Assembly: GCF_029023865.1 (NCBI RefSeq)
Contig: NZ_CP118969.1
Span: forward strand, 496,001 to 560,000
Source of the DNA: Lactococcus lactis
GTDB taxonomy: Bacteria > Bacillota > Bacilli > Lactobacillales > Streptococcaceae
DNA: 64,000 nt
Direction: 5' to 3'
Of the stretch, positions 62,430-64,000 are shown piece after piece. The stretch's first letter is position 1, and every line of letters begins with the position of its first letter. Below the pieces are notes generated by a model. That model worked only from the letters and a program-made list of their open reading frames with translations. It had not been told where the DNA came from and ran no database searches. A program made the translations under genes and the position numbers.

Positions 62430-63767
62430 ATGTCAAACCCTGATCCCGAGAGTGTATCGATACTCTTGCAGATTCTTTTACTTATTTTTTTAACAGCTTT
62501 AAATGCCTTCTTTTCAGCCAGTGAGATGGCCATGGTCAGTCTCAGCCGGACGAAAGTAGAACAAAAGGCTAGCGAAGGTGATAAGAAATATATCAACCTT
62601 GTTAATATCCTTAATCAACCAAGTAATTTCCTCTCAACGATTCAAATTGGGATTACTTTGATTAATATTTTAGCGGGGGCTAGTTTGGCCGAAGCCTTAT
62701 CTTCACGTTTAGCTCCACTGTTAGGTGGAACAGCTCTAGCTAAAACTTTGGCTCAAATTATTGTTTTAGCTGTCTTAACCTATGTCTCTCTCGTATTTGG
62801 TGAACTTTATCCGAAGCGAATTGCCCAAAACCTTAAAGAAAAACTGGCCCTAAGAGTCGCACCACCTATCCAATTTTTGGGAAAAGTGATGAAACCTTTC
62901 GTTTGGTTCTTGGCAAGTTCAACAAATTTCTTAAGCCGATTGACTCCAATGAAATTTGATGATTTGGATGAAGGGATGACTCGAGATGAAATTGAGTATT
63001 TGCTTAATACAAATGATGAAGCACTTGACGCTAATGAGCGTGAAATGATTACTGGGGTGTTCAGCTTAGACGAGTTGGTTGCGCGTGAAATCATGGTTCC
63101 AAGAACGGATGCTTTCATGATTGATATTAATGATGATTCACGTGAAAATATTACCGCTATTCTAAGTGAAACTTATTCACGGGTACCAGTTTATGATGAT
63201 GATAAAGATAATATTCTGGGAATTTTACATGTGAAAAAACTTTTAAGATATTCTTTTGACCATGGTTTTGATGATATTGACTTACGAGAAATTCTTCAAG
63301 AACCTTTGTTTGTTCCTGAAACAATCTTTGTTGATGACTTAATGCGTCAAATGCGTAAAACTCAGAATCAAATGGCTGTATTATTAAACGAATATGGTGG
63401 TGTTGAAGGCGTAGTTACCTTAGAAGATTTACTAGAAGAAATCGTTGGTGAAATTGATGACGAAACCGATATTGCTGAAGAAGAAGTCTTCAAAATCGGT
63501 GAAAATCTCTATGTTGTCCAAGGGAAAATGACTTTGAATGACTTCAATGAAGAATTTGATACACATCTTGAAAGCAATGACGTTGATACAATTGCAGGTT
63601 ATTTCTTAGCGACAACTGGTAAAATTCCAGCCAAAGGACAACAAATTGTCTGCAAAGTAGATAATGATGAAGATCATTTTTCACTGACAAGTTTAGAAGT
63701 CTCTGGAAAACGTGTGGTTAAACTTCGTGTTGAATTTGATGTCGAACCAGAAGAAACAGAAATTTAA
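62430..63767 (+). CDS. CNNM/CBS-domain membrane protein (second hemolysin-like gene)
   Basis: 445 residues: CNNM domain with helices at about 8-30, 60-90 and 95-130 (LLIFLTALNAFFSASEMAMVSLSRTKVEQKA; FGELYPKRIAQ). Then come paired CBS motifs (IMVPRTDAFMIDINDDSRENI...RVPVYDDDKDNILGILHVKKL; NEYGGVEGVVTLEDLLEEIVGEI) and a CorC_HlyC domain. Its architecture matches the protein at 34713 and both are probably cation transporters. AAGGAG is upstream. Confidence 0.93.
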   Translation: MSNPDPESVSILLQILLLIFLTALNAFFSASEMAMVSLSRTKVEQKASEGDKKYINLVNILNQPSNFLSTIQIGITLINILAGASLAEALSSRLAPLLGGTALAKTLAQIIVLAVLTYVSLVFGELYPKRIAQNLKEKLALRVAPPIQFLGKVMKPFVWFLASSTNFLSRLTPMKFDDLDEGMTRDEIEYLLNTNDEALDANEREMITGVFSLDELVAREIMVPRTDAFMIDINDDSRENITAILSETYSRVPVYDDDKDNILGILHVKKLLRYSFDHGFDDIDLREILQEPLFVPETIFVDDLMRQMRKTQNQMAVLLNEYGGVEGVVTLEDLLEEIVGEIDDETDIAEEEVFKIGENLYVVQGKMTLNDFNEEFDTHLESNDVDTIAGYFLATTGKIPAKGQQIVCKVDNDEDHFSLTSLEVSGKRVVKLRVEFDVEPEETEI

Positions 63768-63770
63768 AAA

Positions 63771-63802
63771 AATTACTGACAGAAATTCTGTCAGTTTTTT
63801 TA
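63771..63802 (+). terminator. Terminator of the second CNNM gene, built on the dispersed word
   Basis: ACTGACAGAA and TTCTGTCAGT pair back to back around A63785, followed by seven T. Confidence 0.88.
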
Positions 63803-63876
63803 TAGAATAAAACTGATAATTATTTAGATAAGCCCTTACATCTAGGTGCTGACAAGAAATAATTTACTAAAATTTT

Positions 63877-63914
63877 TTACTGACAGAGCCCTTATCTGTA
63901 ACTTTTACTGACAG
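63877..63914 (+). repeat. Two tandem copies of TTACTGACAG before the last gene
   Basis: TTACTGACAG at 63877-63886 and 63905-63914, same orientation, 28 bp apart, in the leader or promoter region of the gene at the right edge. Seen directly. Confidence 0.85.
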
Positions 63915-63987
63915 AATTTGATTTGATAAAATCAATGAATTGCGGTATGATAGGGGTGTGAAATAGTGTTTTGAATTGGAGAAGATG

Positions 63988-64000
63988 ATGTCAGAGAATA
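63988..64000 (+). CDS. Start of the next gene (cut by the window edge)
   Basis: TTGGAG (63976-63981) is followed by ATGATG; the second ATG (63988) has the better 6-nt spacing. Only MSEN is visible, so the product cannot be named. Confidence 0.45.

Overview
The window is AT-rich, low-GC Gram-positive chromosome and reads as Lactococcus (lactis/cremoris group). The evidence is the cell-division cluster ftsZ-ylmE-sepF-ylmG-ylmH-divIVA-ileS, a lactococcal-type oppDFBCA oligopeptide operon, an 808-bp ISS1 element, and AAAGGAG ribosome sites with TTGACA/TATAAT or TGnTATAAT promoters. Function calls rest on recognised motifs, family resemblance and gene order; no database search was run.

Layout. 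1-7.2 kb: 3' end of the division cluster and a T-box-controlled ileS. 7.2-13.9 kb: two tiny conserved genes, tuf, cysteine desulfurase with a DUF1831 partner, a universal stress protein, prs, and a lipoprotein with two repeated domains. 14-24 kb: pnp, an SseB-like gene, cysE, a TMEM175-like channel, cysS, mrnC, DUF1033, a small membrane-anchored protein, mnmG. ISS1 follows and truncates a neighbouring gene. 25-26.7 kb: infC-rpmI-rplT behind an L20-type leader. 26.8-32.6 kb: oppDFBCA without the expected pepO. 32.7-36.5 kb: tyrosine phosphatase, a frameshifted choloylglycine-hydrolase-like gene, a CNNM/CBS membrane protein, a stress protein. 36.7-42.6 kb: dinG-ypmB-aspB-(GIY-YIG-like)-asnS, an arrangement shared with Bacillus. 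42.6-52.9 kb: an amber-interrupted lipoprotein, MazG-like, thiN, an oxidoreductase, an amino-acid permease behind a possible peptide attenuator, a GIY-YIG protein and phosphatase pair, uvrA, and a uracil-DNA glycosylase family gene. 52.9-59.6 kb: a reduced prophage-like island. 59.6-64 kb: an EndA-like lipoprotein without its catalytic His, a GNAT protein, an AI-2E family transporter, a second CNNM/CBS protein, and the first codons of the next gene.

The island is the most interesting accessory region. It keeps a cI-type repressor with an ImmA/IrrE-type protease, two divergent promoters whose spacers carry the same operator sequence, a small HTH protein, and two lysis transcription units (a DUF1906/peptidoglycan-binding protein; then a small membrane protein, holin and amidase-type endolysin). 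I see no integrase, replication or structural genes. Both lysis units start at promoters with three TTTCC repeats spaced exactly 11 bp apart, next to TGnCATAAT.

Across the rest of the window the word TTACTGACAG/CTGTCAGTAA occurs about 25 times, often as inverted pairs in terminators and leaders, and is absent from the island. Other unusual features are start codons ATA (infC) and, apparently, ATT (cysteine desulfurase); two probably leaderless genes; a hairpin between the Shine-Dalgarno and start of mnmG; and three disrupted genes. Two of those disruptions are single-base losses in A runs and could be sequencing errors.
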